Counted from the first letter of the stretch, positions 33,963 to 42,372 are shown. The stretch is 47,417 bases of DNA from BOG-908 sp964244615 (GCA_964244615.1 CAXTJP010000016.1:1-47417); one strand, 5' to 3'. The notes: generated by a model from the sequence alone, not told the origin. Program-made: numbers and translations.

Positions 33963-34976
33963 ATGGCCGACGACCTGGATGCCTGGCGCGACCAGGTCGC
34001 CCGCTTCGAGGCGGAGATCGGGCGGGCCGTGATCGGCCAGGCGCGGGTGATACGGCTACTCACCATCGCCATCCTGGCACGCGGCCACGTGCTGCTGGAG
34101 GGCGACGTGGGCGTCGGCAAGACCACGCTGCTGCGCAGCGTGGCACGCGCGCTGGGCGGCCCCTACGAGCGGGTCGAGGGCACCATCGACCTGATGCCCG
34201 CCGACCTCGTCTACGACGCGACGATCGGCGACGACGGCCGCCCCAGGCTCGACCCCGGCCCGGTGCTGCGCCACGGGGCCGAGCTGGCGATCTTCTTCTT
34301 CAACGAGATCAACCGCGCCCGGCCGCAGGTGCACGCGCTGCTGCTGCGGCTGATGGCCGAACGCAGCGTGACCGCGTTCCAGCGCGAGGTGGCGCTGCCG
34401 CATCTGCTGGTGTTCGCCGACCGCAACCGGCTGGAGCGCGAGGAGACGTTCGAGCTGCCGGCCGCCGCGCGCGACCGCTTCTTCATGGAGGTCGGCGTAG
34501 AGACGCCAGCGGACCCCGAAACCTGCCGGCAGCTGATCTTCGACACGCGGTTCCACGACACCGACGCGCTGGTCGAAGCCGTCTCGCCCGGCGTGCTGGA
34601 CTATCGCGCCCTGACCGGTCTCGGCCGACAAATCCAGGGGGCGGTGCAGGCGAGCCCGCGGCTGGAGGCCTACCTCGTGTCGATCTGGCAGGCGCTGCGC
34701 AACCCAGGCAGCGCCGGCATCGCCATCGAGGGCGTGGAGATGGGCCGGCTGGTGCAGGGCGGCGCCAGCCCGCGCGGGGTCAGCTACCTGGTGCGCGCGG
34801 CGCGGGTGCACGCCTGGCTCGCCGGCCGGGCGATGGTGGTGCCGGAGGACGTGCGCGCGGTGTTCCCCGAAACCATGGCGCACCGCATCTTCCTCGATCC
34901 CGTCTATGAAAGCCGGTCGGCTTCGCTGGTCCGCGAACTGTGCCGGCAGGTGTTCGAGCGCGTGCCGGTGCCGTGA
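33963..34976 (+). CDS. mxaR: MoxR-type AAA+ ATPase MxaR, methanol dehydrogenase maturation
   Basis: This encodes a 337-residue AAA+ ATPase. Walker A is GDVGVGKTTLLRS, the Walker B region FFFNEINRARPQVHALLLRL (Asn where many AAA+ have Asp), then FADRNRLEREETFELPAAAR and DRFFMEVGVETP (sensor and arginine region). MoxR ATPases work with von Willebrand-A partners as metal-insertion chaperones. Gene order mxaR-S-A-C-K-L downstream identifies this copy as the one for methanol dehydrogenase activation. The ATG at 33963 has GGGAG at good spacing, and the stop overlaps the mxaS start (GTGA). Confidence 0.9.
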   Translation: MADDLDAWRDQVARFEAEIGRAVIGQARVIRLLTIAILARGHVLLEGDVGVGKTTLLRSVARALGGPYERVEGTIDLMPADLVYDATIGDDGRPRLDPGPVLRHGAELAIFFFNEINRARPQVHALLLRLMAERSVTAFQREVALPHLLVFADRNRLEREETFELPAAARDRFFMEVGVETPADPETCRQLIFDTRFHDTDALVEAVSPGVLDYRALTGLGRQIQGAVQASPRLEAYLVSIWQALRNPGSAGIAIEGVEMGRLVQGGASPRGVSYLVRAARVHAWLAGRAMVVPEDVRAVFPETMAHRIFLDPVYESRSASLVRELCRQVFERVPVP

Positions 34977-35827
34977 CGCCGCAGGAGGACGCACCCTACC
35001 TCGACTACCACGTGCGCTGGCGCGCGGGTGCCGCGCGGCCCGGCCGGCACGCTGCGCGCCATGCCGGCAGCGGCGGCGATTTCCGCGCCTACCGCCCGTT
35101 CTGGCAGCTGCCGGACGCGCACCGCATCGACATACGGCGCTCGATCACCGACCCGTTCGGGCAGGTGATGGTGCGGCAGACCGAGCAGCGCAGCAGCATC
35201 AACGTGGTGCTGGCGGCCGACGTGTCGCGCTCCATGCGCCCATCGGCCGATCGGTCGAGCCTCGGCGCCGTGGCCAGGCTGGCCGACGCCGCCGCGCGGT
35301 CGGCGCTGCGGGCCGGCGACGGTTTCGGCGTGCTCGCCTTCGACCGGGCGGTCCGGGACGACGCGTCGCTGGCGCCGACCGCCTCGCGCAGCGCGGCGCG
35401 CGAGGCGGTGGTTCGGCTCCGTCGGCTGCTGCCCATGGGGCGCGGTGCCGAGGGCATCGCGCAGCTCGCGGCCCGCCTGCCGGCGCGGCGCTGCCTGGTG
35501 CTGCTGGCGTCGGATTTCCTGATGCCCATCGGCTTGCTCGAGGCGGCGCTGGTGTCGCTGGCCAAGCACGACGTTGCACCCGTCGTGCTGGATGGCGACC
35601 TGACGCGCGCGCTGCCGCGCAGGGGCCTGTTGCGGCTGCGGGACGCCGAGACAGGACGCACGCGTCTGATGCTGATGCGCCCTTCCCTGCACCGGCACTG
35701 GTGCGAGGCGGAGTCGGCGCGACGCCGCACGCTGGACCTGCTGTTCCGCCGCCACGGCCGCGCCGCCTTTCACGCGGGCCACGCCCTGGACATTTCCGCC
35801 CTCTCCGAACATTTGGCGGGCGGCTAA
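34973..35827 (+). CDS. mxaS: MxaS, DUF58 protein of the methanol dehydrogenase maturation operon
   Basis: This encodes a 284-residue DUF58 protein. YRPFWQLPDAHRIDIRRSIT is the family's N-terminal half. VVLAADVSRSMRPSADRSS carries a von Willebrand-A metal site of DxSxS form, followed by LVLLASDFLMPIGLLEAALV and VVLDGDLTRALPRRGLL. DUF58 proteins are the standard partners of MoxR ATPases. The GTG at 34973 overlaps the mxaR stop by four bases. One base separates its stop (35825-35827) from the ATG I assign to mxaA. Confidence 0.88.
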   Translation: MTPQEDAPYLDYHVRWRAGAARPGRHAARHAGSGGDFRAYRPFWQLPDAHRIDIRRSITDPFGQVMVRQTEQRSSINVVLAADVSRSMRPSADRSSLGAVARLADAAARSALRAGDGFGVLAFDRAVRDDASLAPTASRSAAREAVVRLRRLLPMGRGAEGIAQLAARLPARRCLVLLASDFLMPIGLLEAALVSLAKHDVAPVVLDGDLTRALPRRGLLRLRDAETGRTRLMLMRPSLHRHWCEAESARRRTLDLLFRRHGRAAFHAGHALDISALSEHLAGG

Positions 35828-35828
35828 A

Positions 35829-36749
35829 ATGCCCTCTGTTGAACAAAAGTTCTTTGCTTCTTTCTTTCAGGAAAGAAAGCCTTCTCTAAAGAAAAGAAGC
35901 AAAAAATTTTTGTTCATTATGCTGGCTACTATTTCGGGCAGTCCTGCTGCGGCGCAGGTTTCCGTGACGCTGCAGCCGCCGGCGCGCGACTTCGGCTACT
36001 TCCCGGGAGACCTGCTTACCGGCACAGCGGTGATTGTCTTGGGGCCGGATACGATACTCGACGCGCGCTCGCTGCCGCCGGCGGGGCCGGTCTCGGGGTC
36101 GATGGACGTGCGTCGGGTGGAGGTTTCGCGCGCGGCCGATGGTCGGCGGGTGGAGGTCCGCGTCACCTACCAGACGTTCTTCTCGCCCGAGCAGGTGCTG
36201 CGGGCCGACATCCCCGGCTATGCGCTGGCCTTCGCGCAGGCGGGCCATCGGCTGACCGCCGCGGTGCCGGGCTTCAGCGTGGCGGTCTCGCCCTTCCGGC
36301 ACGATCTGCAGCCGGTGCTCGACCCTGCGGCCCTGCGGCCGGATCACGCGGCGCTTTCGGCCGATACGGGCACGGCCCTGCGGGATCTGCTGGCCGGGGC
36401 CGCGCTGGCCGCGCTGGCCGGCTTGATCCTGCTGGTGCCGGGGTTCGACCGGCGACGCGGGCCGTTCGCCCGCGCCGCCCGCCAGCTCGCCCGCCTCCCG
36501 CCCGACGGCGCGGCGCCGGACGGGCTGCTGGTCCTGCACCGCGCCTTCGACGCGACCGCGGGACGCCGCCTGTTCGCCGACGACCTGGACGTGTTCCTGG
36601 ACGGCCACCCGCGTTTCGCGCCGCTGCGGACGGAGATCGCGGGCTTCTTCGCCGCCTCACGCGACGCCTTCTTCGGCGCCGGAGCGGCGCCGGACCGGCC
36701 GTGGCTGGTGCGGCTCGGCGGCGAGCTGGTGCGTGCGGAGCGTCGGTGA
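35829..36749 (+). CDS. mxaA: MxaA, methanol dehydrogenase maturation protein with a repeat-derived signal peptide
   Basis: This encodes a 306-residue protein resembling MxaA, needed in methylotrophs for calcium insertion into PQQ methanol dehydrogenase. The mature part starts QVSVTLQPPARDFGYFPGDL, the usual MxaA opening. A membrane helix follows (LLAGAALAALAGLILLVPGF) and then a cytoplasmic tail. The ATG at 35829 is one base after the mxaS stop, in line with the compact operon. The next ATG (35919) has no ribosome site and would leave only MLATISGSPAAAQ as a leader. With the upstream start, residues about 6-28 come from an interspersed repeat and give a basic stretch (KKRSKK) and hydrophobic core (FLFIMLATISG) before AAA. 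Confidence 0.83.
   Translation: MPSVEQKFFASFFQERKPSLKKRSKKFLFIMLATISGSPAAAQVSVTLQPPARDFGYFPGDLLTGTAVIVLGPDTILDARSLPPAGPVSGSMDVRRVEVSRAADGRRVEVRVTYQTFFSPEQVLRADIPGYALAFAQAGHRLTAAVPGFSVAVSPFRHDLQPVLDPAALRPDHAALSADTGTALRDLLAGAALAALAGLILLVPGFDRRRGPFARAARQLARLPPDGAAPDGLLVLHRAFDATAGRRLFADDLDVFLDGHPRFAPLRTEIAGFFAASRDAFFGAGAAPDRPWLVRLGGELVRAERR
35843..35913 (+). repeat. Interspersed repeat, copy D, inside the 5' end of mxaA
   Basis: CAAAAGTTCTTTGCTTCTTT, then CTTTCTTTC-AG-GAAAGAAAG, then GAAAAGAAGCAAAAAATTTT: the same elements as the copies at 4371, 11301 and 26298. Those three lie between convergent genes; this one lies within an operon and is in frame with mxaA. Confidence 0.72.
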
Positions 36750-37732
36750 TGCCGGCGGTGGACCACGCGCCGGTGCTTCTGCTGCTGGCGGGGTGCGTGC
36801 CGGCCCTGCTGGGGTTCGGCTCGCGCTGGCTCGGCTTCGCCTCCACCACGGGCGTGCCGGGGGATGCTGTGTCCAGCGTTGCCGATCGGGTGCTGCGCCT
36901 GCTGGCGGCGCTGCCGGTGGCCGGCATCGTGCTGGGGCTGGCCGGGCTGCACCAGGGCCAGCGCAGCGTCGAGCGTCAGGGGGCCGGCGCGCACGTGGTG
37001 GTGGCGCTGGACCGCAGCCTGAGCATGGACGAGCCCTTCGCGCTGCGCGGCGAGAAGAGCCGCGAATCAAAGACCGAGGCCGCCAGTCGCCTGATGGCCG
37101 CGTTCTTCGCCCGCCGCCCGCACGACAGTTTCGGCGTCGTCGCGTTCTCCACCGCGCCGATCCAGGCGATGCCGCTGACCGCGCATCGCGCGGCGGTGTC
37201 GGCGGCGATCGCCGCGATGCGCCAGAAGGCGCTGGCCAACACCGATATCGGCGCCGGCATCGCCGTCGGCCTGGCGGAGTTCGCGCGCGACCCGCCGGGG
37301 GCAGCGCGCGTGCTGCTGCTGGTGTCGGACGGCGCGGGCGCGATCCCCGAGCAGACGCGCGAGACCATTCGGGCGGCGGTGACGCGCGAGGATGCGCATC
37401 TGTACTACCTCTATCTGCGGGCGGGCGACGACCCGCCGCTGGCCGAGGACGCCGACGAGAGTCACGACCTGACCCGTCCGTCGGGCCTCGACACGTTCTT
37501 CCGCAGCCTGGGCGCGCCCTATCAGGGCTTCGAGGCGCGCGACGTGGGTGCCATCGACGCCGCCACGCGGCGGATCGAGGCGCTGGAAACGCACCCGATC
37601 ACCTATCGCGAGACCGTGCCGCGCCGGGATCTCGCCTGGTCGTGCTACGTCCTTGCCGCGTCCTGCCTGGTGCTGAGCCTGCTGGCGCAACTGGCCGAGC
37701 GCGACCTGCCGATCGTGCCGCGGCGCCCATGA
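36749..37732 (+). CDS. mxaC: MxaC, von Willebrand-A protein for methanol dehydrogenase maturation
   Basis: This encodes a 327-residue membrane protein. N-terminal hydrophobic segments (VLLLLAGCVPALLGFG; LLAALPVAGIVLGLAGL) precede a von Willebrand-A domain with the metal site VVVALDRSLSMDEPFALRGE (DxSxS), a threonine in NTDIGAGIAVGLAEF, and LLLVSDGAGAIPEQTRETIR. A last membrane helix is near the C-terminus (SCYVLAASCLVLSLLAQL). MxaC is required for active calcium-containing methanol dehydrogenase in methylotrophs. The ATG shares its A with the mxaA stop (TGATG), and the stop overlaps mxaK (ATGA). Confidence 0.87.
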   Translation: MPAVDHAPVLLLLAGCVPALLGFGSRWLGFASTTGVPGDAVSSVADRVLRLLAALPVAGIVLGLAGLHQGQRSVERQGAGAHVVVALDRSLSMDEPFALRGEKSRESKTEAASRLMAAFFARRPHDSFGVVAFSTAPIQAMPLTAHRAAVSAAIAAMRQKALANTDIGAGIAVGLAEFARDPPGAARVLLLVSDGAGAIPEQTRETIRAAVTREDAHLYYLYLRAGDDPPLAEDADESHDLTRPSGLDTFFRSLGAPYQGFEARDVGAIDAATRRIEALETHPITYRETVPRRDLAWSCYVLAASCLVLSLLAQLAERDLPIVPRRP

Positions 37733-38286
37733 CCGCCCGGCGGGTCCGCGTCCGGGTTGCGATGTTGGTGCTCGCGGCCGGCCTGGCGCTGTCCGTCGAG
37801 GGCGGCGTCCGGCTCTGGCGCACGACGCGGCAGAACGCCCAGATCGCGGCCCTGTCGGCGGGGCAGGATGTCCCTACGGATCGCGACGCGCCGGACAGGG
37901 TGCTGGTGGCGCGGGCCCGCTTCCTGGTCGCACGCCACAACCTGGACGGCGCAGAGGCCATCGCGGACCGGCTGGCGCAAGCCGGCGGGGCAGCGCCGCG
38001 CGCGGCGCTGCTGTACGCGCTCGGCAACGCGCATATGCGCCAGGCGCTCACGATGTTCAAAGAGGTGCCGTTCCGCCTCGTGGCGCCGGTTCTTGCCCAC
38101 GCCAAGGCCGAGTACCGCCAGGCGATGCAGCTCGATCCCGGCAACTGGGACGCGCGCTACAACTACACGCTAGCGGCCGCCCTGGTGCGCGACACCGAAT
38201 CGGCGCAGCCGACCGCGGGCGACGAGATGTCGCACGAGCGGGCCGCCTGGCCGGACATACCGGGCGCGCCGAACGGGATGCCGTGA
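37729..38286 (+). CDS. mxaK: MxaK, TPR-like methanol dehydrogenase maturation protein
   Basis: This encodes a 185-residue protein with an N-terminal membrane anchor (VAMLVLAAGLALSVEGGVRL) and a periplasmic helical part: RFLVARHNLDGAEAIADRLA, LLYALGNAHMRQALTMFKEV and AKAEYRQAMQLDPGNWDARY, one recognisable TPR. MxaK is needed with MxaA, C and L for calcium insertion into methanol dehydrogenase. It is identified mainly by position between mxaC and mxaL and by this layout. Four-base overlaps link it to both neighbours. Confidence 0.83.
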   Translation: MTARRVRVRVAMLVLAAGLALSVEGGVRLWRTTRQNAQIAALSAGQDVPTDRDAPDRVLVARARFLVARHNLDGAEAIADRLAQAGGAAPRAALLYALGNAHMRQALTMFKEVPFRLVAPVLAHAKAEYRQAMQLDPGNWDARYNYTLAAALVRDTESAQPTAGDEMSHERAAWPDIPGAPNGMP

Positions 38287-39143
38287 CCGCGTGGTCGGAC
38301 TGGCGCTTCCGCCTGCGGCTGGCGGCGCTGGCGGTGCTGGTGGGCGGCTTGCTGCTGCGGCCGGTGACGACGGCGCGCGCGGTCTACGACGTCATCGCCG
38401 TGCTCGACATCACCGGCAGCATGAACGTGCGCGATCAGAGGCTGGACGGGGCACCGTCCAGCCGGATCGCCATGGAGAAGCGGGCCGTCCGCCGGCTGCT
38501 GTCGGACCTGCCCTGCGGCTCGCGCCTGGGGCTCGCGATCTTCGTCGAGCGCCAGCCTTTCCTGCTGTTCGAGCCGGTCGAGGCCTGCGAGAACTTCCCG
38601 GCGCTCGACGCGGAGATCGACGCGGTCGACTGGCGGATGGGCTGGGATTCGGAGAGCCACATCGGGCAGGGCCTGCTCGCCGCGATCCGGATGGCGGGCC
38701 CGCTCGGGGCGGATCTGGTGTTCATGACCGACGGACAGGAGACGCCGCCGGTCGCCTGGGACGGCGCGCCGGATTTCAGCCATGTCCGCGACAGCGTGCG
38801 CGGCCTGGTGGTGGGGGTCGGCGGCCGCCAGTTCTCGCCCATCCCGAAATTCGACACCAACGGACGCGAGATCGGCGTGTTCAAGCCGGGCGACGTGCCC
38901 AGCGAACAGGGGGGCCTGTTCCGCGGGCGCGAACACCTCTCGGCGGTGGACGAGGCGCATCTGCAGGGCCTCGCGTCGCAGACCGGCCTCGAGTACCGCC
39001 ACCTGGATGGCGAGGGCGGGCTGTTCGCCGCCTATGCGCGACAGGCGTCGCCCAGGGTGCACCCGGGCCACGTCGACCTGCGCTGGATCGCGGCCTCCGC
39101 CGCCCTGCTGCTGCTTCTGGCCGCGAGCATCGCAGGAGCGTGA
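38283..39143 (+). CDS. mxaL: MxaL, von Willebrand-A protein for methanol dehydrogenase maturation
   Basis: This encodes a 286-residue membrane-anchored protein. A hydrophobic segment (LAALAVLVGGLLLRPV) is followed by a von Willebrand-A domain with the metal site VIAVLDITGSMNVRDQRLDG, Ser/Thr contacts near ESHIGQGLLAAIRMA, and DLVFMTDGQETPPVAW. A C-terminal helix (WIAASAALLLLLAASIAGA) ends the chain. The GTG at 38283 overlaps the mxaK stop by four bases. It is the last operon gene here. mxaD, which follows in classical clusters, is absent, and a convergent rhodopsin gene comes next. Confidence 0.87.
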   Translation: MTAWSDWRFRLRLAALAVLVGGLLLRPVTTARAVYDVIAVLDITGSMNVRDQRLDGAPSSRIAMEKRAVRRLLSDLPCGSRLGLAIFVERQPFLLFEPVEACENFPALDAEIDAVDWRMGWDSESHIGQGLLAAIRMAGPLGADLVFMTDGQETPPVAWDGAPDFSHVRDSVRGLVVGVGGRQFSPIPKFDTNGREIGVFKPGDVPSEQGGLFRGREHLSAVDEAHLQGLASQTGLEYRHLDGEGGLFAAYARQASPRVHPGHVDLRWIAASAALLLLLAASIAGA

Positions 39144-39194
39144 CGTTGCGCGTAATCGACGACAGACCGGACCGGCGGCGTGGCACGGCCCTGT

Positions 39195-39941
39195 TCAGGC
39201 GGCGAAGCGCTGCTTCAGCGACGGGGAGAGGCTGGCGAGTTCGTCGCTGACCAACCTCGTCGTGCTCGTGACGCTCAGCAGGCCGTAGGCGACCTTGGAA
39301 ACCAGGTCGATGACGGCGATAAGTGCCACGCCCAGCGCGCTGCTGATCAGGCCGAGCCCATCCGTGCTGACGGCCAGGATCAGCGGATAGACCAGCCACA
39401 GGACCGACAGGATCAGCGCGTTACGCCGGTAATCCGATCGCACCGGCTCGGTCTCATGGCTGTTCTCGGCCAGCATCGGCCCCCACAGCACGTAGTAGAC
39501 GGCCAGGAACGCCACGCAGGACACCGCGAACCAGGTCCACTTGATCCACACGACATCGGACAATCCGAAGAACAGCGCGGTCAGGATCATGATCACGTCG
39601 GCGATCAGCAGGCCCGCGACCAGCCCATGTCGTCGCATGTTGGCGTGCATCGCCGTGCCGGCCAGCGAGAGCAGCAGCAGCGGCGTGGTGAACGTCCAGT
39701 CGATGTAGCGCGCGTAATAGAACAGCCGTCCGGTGTGCTGTGCCGCACCGAGCGGCAGCACGAGACTGCCCTGACCGCAGGCCATCGCAAAGTAGGAGCA
39801 GGCGGCGATGATCGGAACGATGCCGTGATAGATTGTGTGCGACTGCTCCGCCGCGGTGCGGGCGCGGCCGAGAGCCAGGATCACAAGACCCCCGCCAAGC
39901 ATCAGGACGGTCCCGAGCCACAGCCAGGTCTGTTCATTCAT
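39195..39941 (-). CDS. Microbial (type I) rhodopsin, probable light-driven ion pump
   Basis: This encodes a 248-residue protein with seven membrane helices. Retinal would be bound at K216 (IDLVSKVAYG) with counterions D81 and D212. Helix C reads RYIDWTFTTPLLLLSLAG, giving R78, D81, W82, T85 and P87 where bacteriorhodopsin has R82, D85, W86, T89 and P91. W182, Y185 and P186 of the pocket are conserved. The cytoplasmic proton donor position (bacteriorhodopsin D96) is Ser92, a D-T-S motif, and the release-group position E204 is Gly204. Outward proton pumping is likely but unproven; a sensor is possible. No carotenoid, retinal-synthesis (blh) or transducer gene is adjacent. The ATG at 39941 gives a family-length protein. 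Confidence 0.93.
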   Translation of the reverse strand: MNEQTWLWLGTVLMLGGGLVILALGRARTAAEQSHTIYHGIVPIIAACSYFAMACGQGSLVLPLGAAQHTGRLFYYARYIDWTFTTPLLLLSLAGTAMHANMRRHGLVAGLLIADVIMILTALFFGLSDVVWIKWTWFAVSCVAFLAVYYVLWGPMLAENSHETEPVRSDYRRNALILSVLWLVYPLILAVSTDGLGLISSALGVALIAVIDLVSKVAYGLLSVTSTTRLVSDELASLSPSLKQRFAA

Positions 39942-40032
39942 CGGGTCGGATCTTTCGATGGGGCCAAATCCAGCGCGCGTGCCGCCGCAGGGTTGCCCGC
40001 CCGAGACGGACCACGGCAATATGACTGCCGCC

Positions 40033-40770
40033 TCAGGCGTGCCTGTAGCGTGACAGGCCGCCATGCTGGGAGACGCCTGGCAGGCATAACGGGACCAATT
40101 GCCCGGCGACCGTTGCCGGTGTCGGCAGGGTGTTCGGGTCCTCGCCGGGAAACGCCTGTGCGCGCATGCGCGTGGCGGTGCGGCCGGGGTCGAACAGGTT
40201 GATCCGCAAACTCGTGTTCTCGACCTCGTCGGCCCAGCACAGCACCAGCGACTCCATCCCCGCCTTGGTGGCGGCGTAGGCGCCCCAGAACGCGCGCGGC
40301 GAGCGCGCGACCGAACTGGTGACGAACACCGCGCGGCCGGCATCGGACGCGGCCAGCACGGGCGCGCAGGTGCGGATCAAGCGGTAGGTGGCGGCGAGGT
40401 TCACCGCGACGCATTCCGCGAAATCCTCGGGCCGGATGTGGCCGACCGGCGTCAGCCTGCCGAGCGCGCCGGCGTTGTGCACCAGGATGTCGAGCCGCCC
40501 GAACCGGCCGTGTATCGAGGGGCCGACCGGGTCGATGCTGTCGGGGTTGCGCAGGTCGATGGGCAGCAGCGTCGCCTGGCCGCCGGACGCGCGTATCTCG
40601 TCGTCGACCTCCTCCAGCCCGCCTTGCGTGCGCGCCGCCAGCACCACGTGGGCGCCCAGCCGCGCCAGGCCCAGCGCCGCCGCGCGCCCGATGCCGCGAC
40701 TGGCGCCGGTGACCAGGGCGACACGGCCGTGAAGGCTTGCCTCCGCCGCGCCCGCCTCAGAGCCGGCCAA
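40033..40770 (-). CDS. SDR-family oxidoreductase
   Basis: This encodes a 245-residue short-chain dehydrogenase/reductase. The NAD(P)-binding motif is VALVTGASRGIGRAAALGLA. Next come LDILVHNAGALGRLTPV (NAG motif), the catalytic Ser in AVFVTSSVARSPRAF, and Tyr/Lys in WGAYAATKAGMESLV. The substrate cannot be predicted. The TTG at 40770 follows GGCGGG; no better start is seen. It lies 39 bp downstream of purF on the same strand, a position where alphaproteobacterial genomes often carry an SDR gene, so it is probably co-transcribed with cvpA-purF. Confidence 0.85.
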   Translation of the reverse strand: MAGSEAGAAEASLHGRVALVTGASRGIGRAAALGLARLGAHVVLAARTQGGLEEVDDEIRASGGQATLLPIDLRNPDSIDPVGPSIHGRFGRLDILVHNAGALGRLTPVGHIRPEDFAECVAVNLAATYRLIRTCAPVLAASDAGRAVFVTSSVARSPRAFWGAYAATKAGMESLVLCWADEVENTSLRINLFDPGRTATRMRAQAFPGEDPNTLPTPATVAGQLVPLCLPGVSQHGGLSRYRHA

Positions 40771-40809
40771 GGTCCCGCCCCGACAATCGACGGACGGACG
40801 GCCCGACCA

Positions 40810-42288
40810 TCAGGTCATCTCCAGGGTCAGCTGCCTCGCCTGCCTTGCGTCGAGGTCGGCCAGCGGCACGGGATACTCGCCGGTGAAGCAGGCATCGCAG
40901 TAATGCGGGTTGCGGGCGTCGCGGCCGCGTCGCCCCAGCGCACGGTACAGCCCGTCGATGGAGATGAAGGCCAGGCTGTCGGCGCCGATCAGGGAGGCCA
41001 TCTCGTCCACGCTGTGCCGCGCGGCCAGCAGCTTGCCACGCTCCGGCGTGTCGATGCCGTAGAAGCAGGAATGCGTGGTGGGCGGCGAGGAGATGCGCAT
41101 GTGCACCTCCCGCGCGCCGGCCGCGCGCACCATCTCGACGATCTTGCGGCTGGTGGTGCCGCGCACGATGCTGTCGTCCACCAGGATCACGCGCTTGCCC
41201 TCCAGCGTCGCGCGGTTGGCGGAGTGTTTGAGTTTCACGCCCAGGTTGCGGATGTGTTCGGTCGGCTCAATGAAGGTGCGGCCCACATAGTGGTTGCGTA
41301 TGATGCCCAGCTCGAACGGCACGCCGCTCTCATGCGCGTAGCCCATGGCCGAGGGCACGCCGGAATCGGGCACCGGCACCACGATGTCGGCGTCGATGTG
41401 GCTCTCGCGCGCCAGCTCGGCGCCGATGCGCTTGCGCGCGTCGTAGACCGGCATGCCCTCCATCACCGAATCGGGCCGCGCGAAATACACGTACTCGAAC
41501 ACGCAGAACCGCGCCTGGGTCGGGCCGAACGGACGTATGCTGCGTACGCCCTGGTCGTTGATCACCACGATCTCGCCGGGATCCACGTCGCGCACGAACT
41601 CCGCGCCCACGATGTCGAGCGCGCAGCTTTCGCTGGCCAGCACCCAACCGCCAGTCGTGCCCTGGCCGGCGATGCGGCCCAGGATCAGCGGGCGCACGCC
41701 GAGCGGGTCGCGCACGCCGATCAGCGCCTCGTTGGACAGCGCCACCAGCGAGTAGGCCCCCACCACCTGCTTCAGCGCGTCGATCAGCCGGTCGACCACG
41801 GTGGAGTAGAGGCTGATGGCGATCAGGTGGACGAACACCTCGCTGTCGGTGCTGCTCTGGAACAGGCAGCCGCGTCGCACCAGCGCCTTTCGCAGCGCCA
41901 GCGCGTTCGTCAAGTTGCCGTTATGGCCGACGGCGAAGCCGCCGAACTCGAAATCGGCGTAGAGCGGCTGGACGTTGCGCAGGATGGTCTCGCCCGTCGT
42001 CGCGTAGCGGTTGTGGCCGATGGCGTGGGCGCCGGGCAGCGAGGCGATCACCCGCGCATCGCCGAAATTGTCGCCGACCAGCCCCAGGCCGCGCTGCTGG
42101 TGGAAACGCTGGCCGTCGTAGCTGACGATGCCGGTCGCCTCCTGGCCGCGGTGCTGCAGGGCGTGCAGCCCGAGCGCGGTCACCGCCGCGGCGTCCACCA
42201 TGTTCCAGATACCGAAGACGCCGCACTCCTCGTGCAGCGTGTCATCCTCGTTGGTGTCGGGTTCCGGCAAGGCGGGAATCGGGGCCAT
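40810..42288 (-). CDS. purF: Amidophosphoribosyltransferase
   Basis: This encodes a 492-residue enzyme committing PRPP to purine synthesis. The glutaminase domain starts after a short propeptide: LHEECGVFGIWNMVDAAAVT, with Cys22 the probable mature N-terminal nucleophile. HALQHRGQEATGI, GHNRYATTG and VGHNGNLTNALALR follow. The phosphoribosyltransferase domain has VILVDDSIVRGTTSRKIVEM, the PRPP loop. Cysteines in THSCFYGIDT and HYCDACFTGEYP suggest the [4Fe-4S]-containing Bacillus-type enzyme. The ATG at 42288 is preferred over an upstream in-frame ATG at 42345. cvpA lies upstream as in many bacteria. Confidence 0.96.
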   Translation of the reverse strand: MAPIPALPEPDTNEDDTLHEECGVFGIWNMVDAAAVTALGLHALQHRGQEATGIVSYDGQRFHQQRGLGLVGDNFGDARVIASLPGAHAIGHNRYATTGETILRNVQPLYADFEFGGFAVGHNGNLTNALALRKALVRRGCLFQSSTDSEVFVHLIAISLYSTVVDRLIDALKQVVGAYSLVALSNEALIGVRDPLGVRPLILGRIAGQGTTGGWVLASESCALDIVGAEFVRDVDPGEIVVINDQGVRSIRPFGPTQARFCVFEYVYFARPDSVMEGMPVYDARKRIGAELARESHIDADIVVPVPDSGVPSAMGYAHESGVPFELGIIRNHYVGRTFIEPTEHIRNLGVKLKHSANRATLEGKRVILVDDSIVRGTTSRKIVEMVRAAGAREVHMRISSPPTTHSCFYGIDTPERGKLLAARHSVDEMASLIGADSLAFISIDGLYRALGRRGRDARNPHYCDACFTGEYPVPLADLDARQARQLTLEMT

Positions 42289-42372
42289 ACGGATTCTCCA
42301 CAACGCGGCCCCCACGTAGCGCATGCGGGGCGCCCTGTCTTGCAACTGTCACGCTCACTCGTGTCACGTTAC

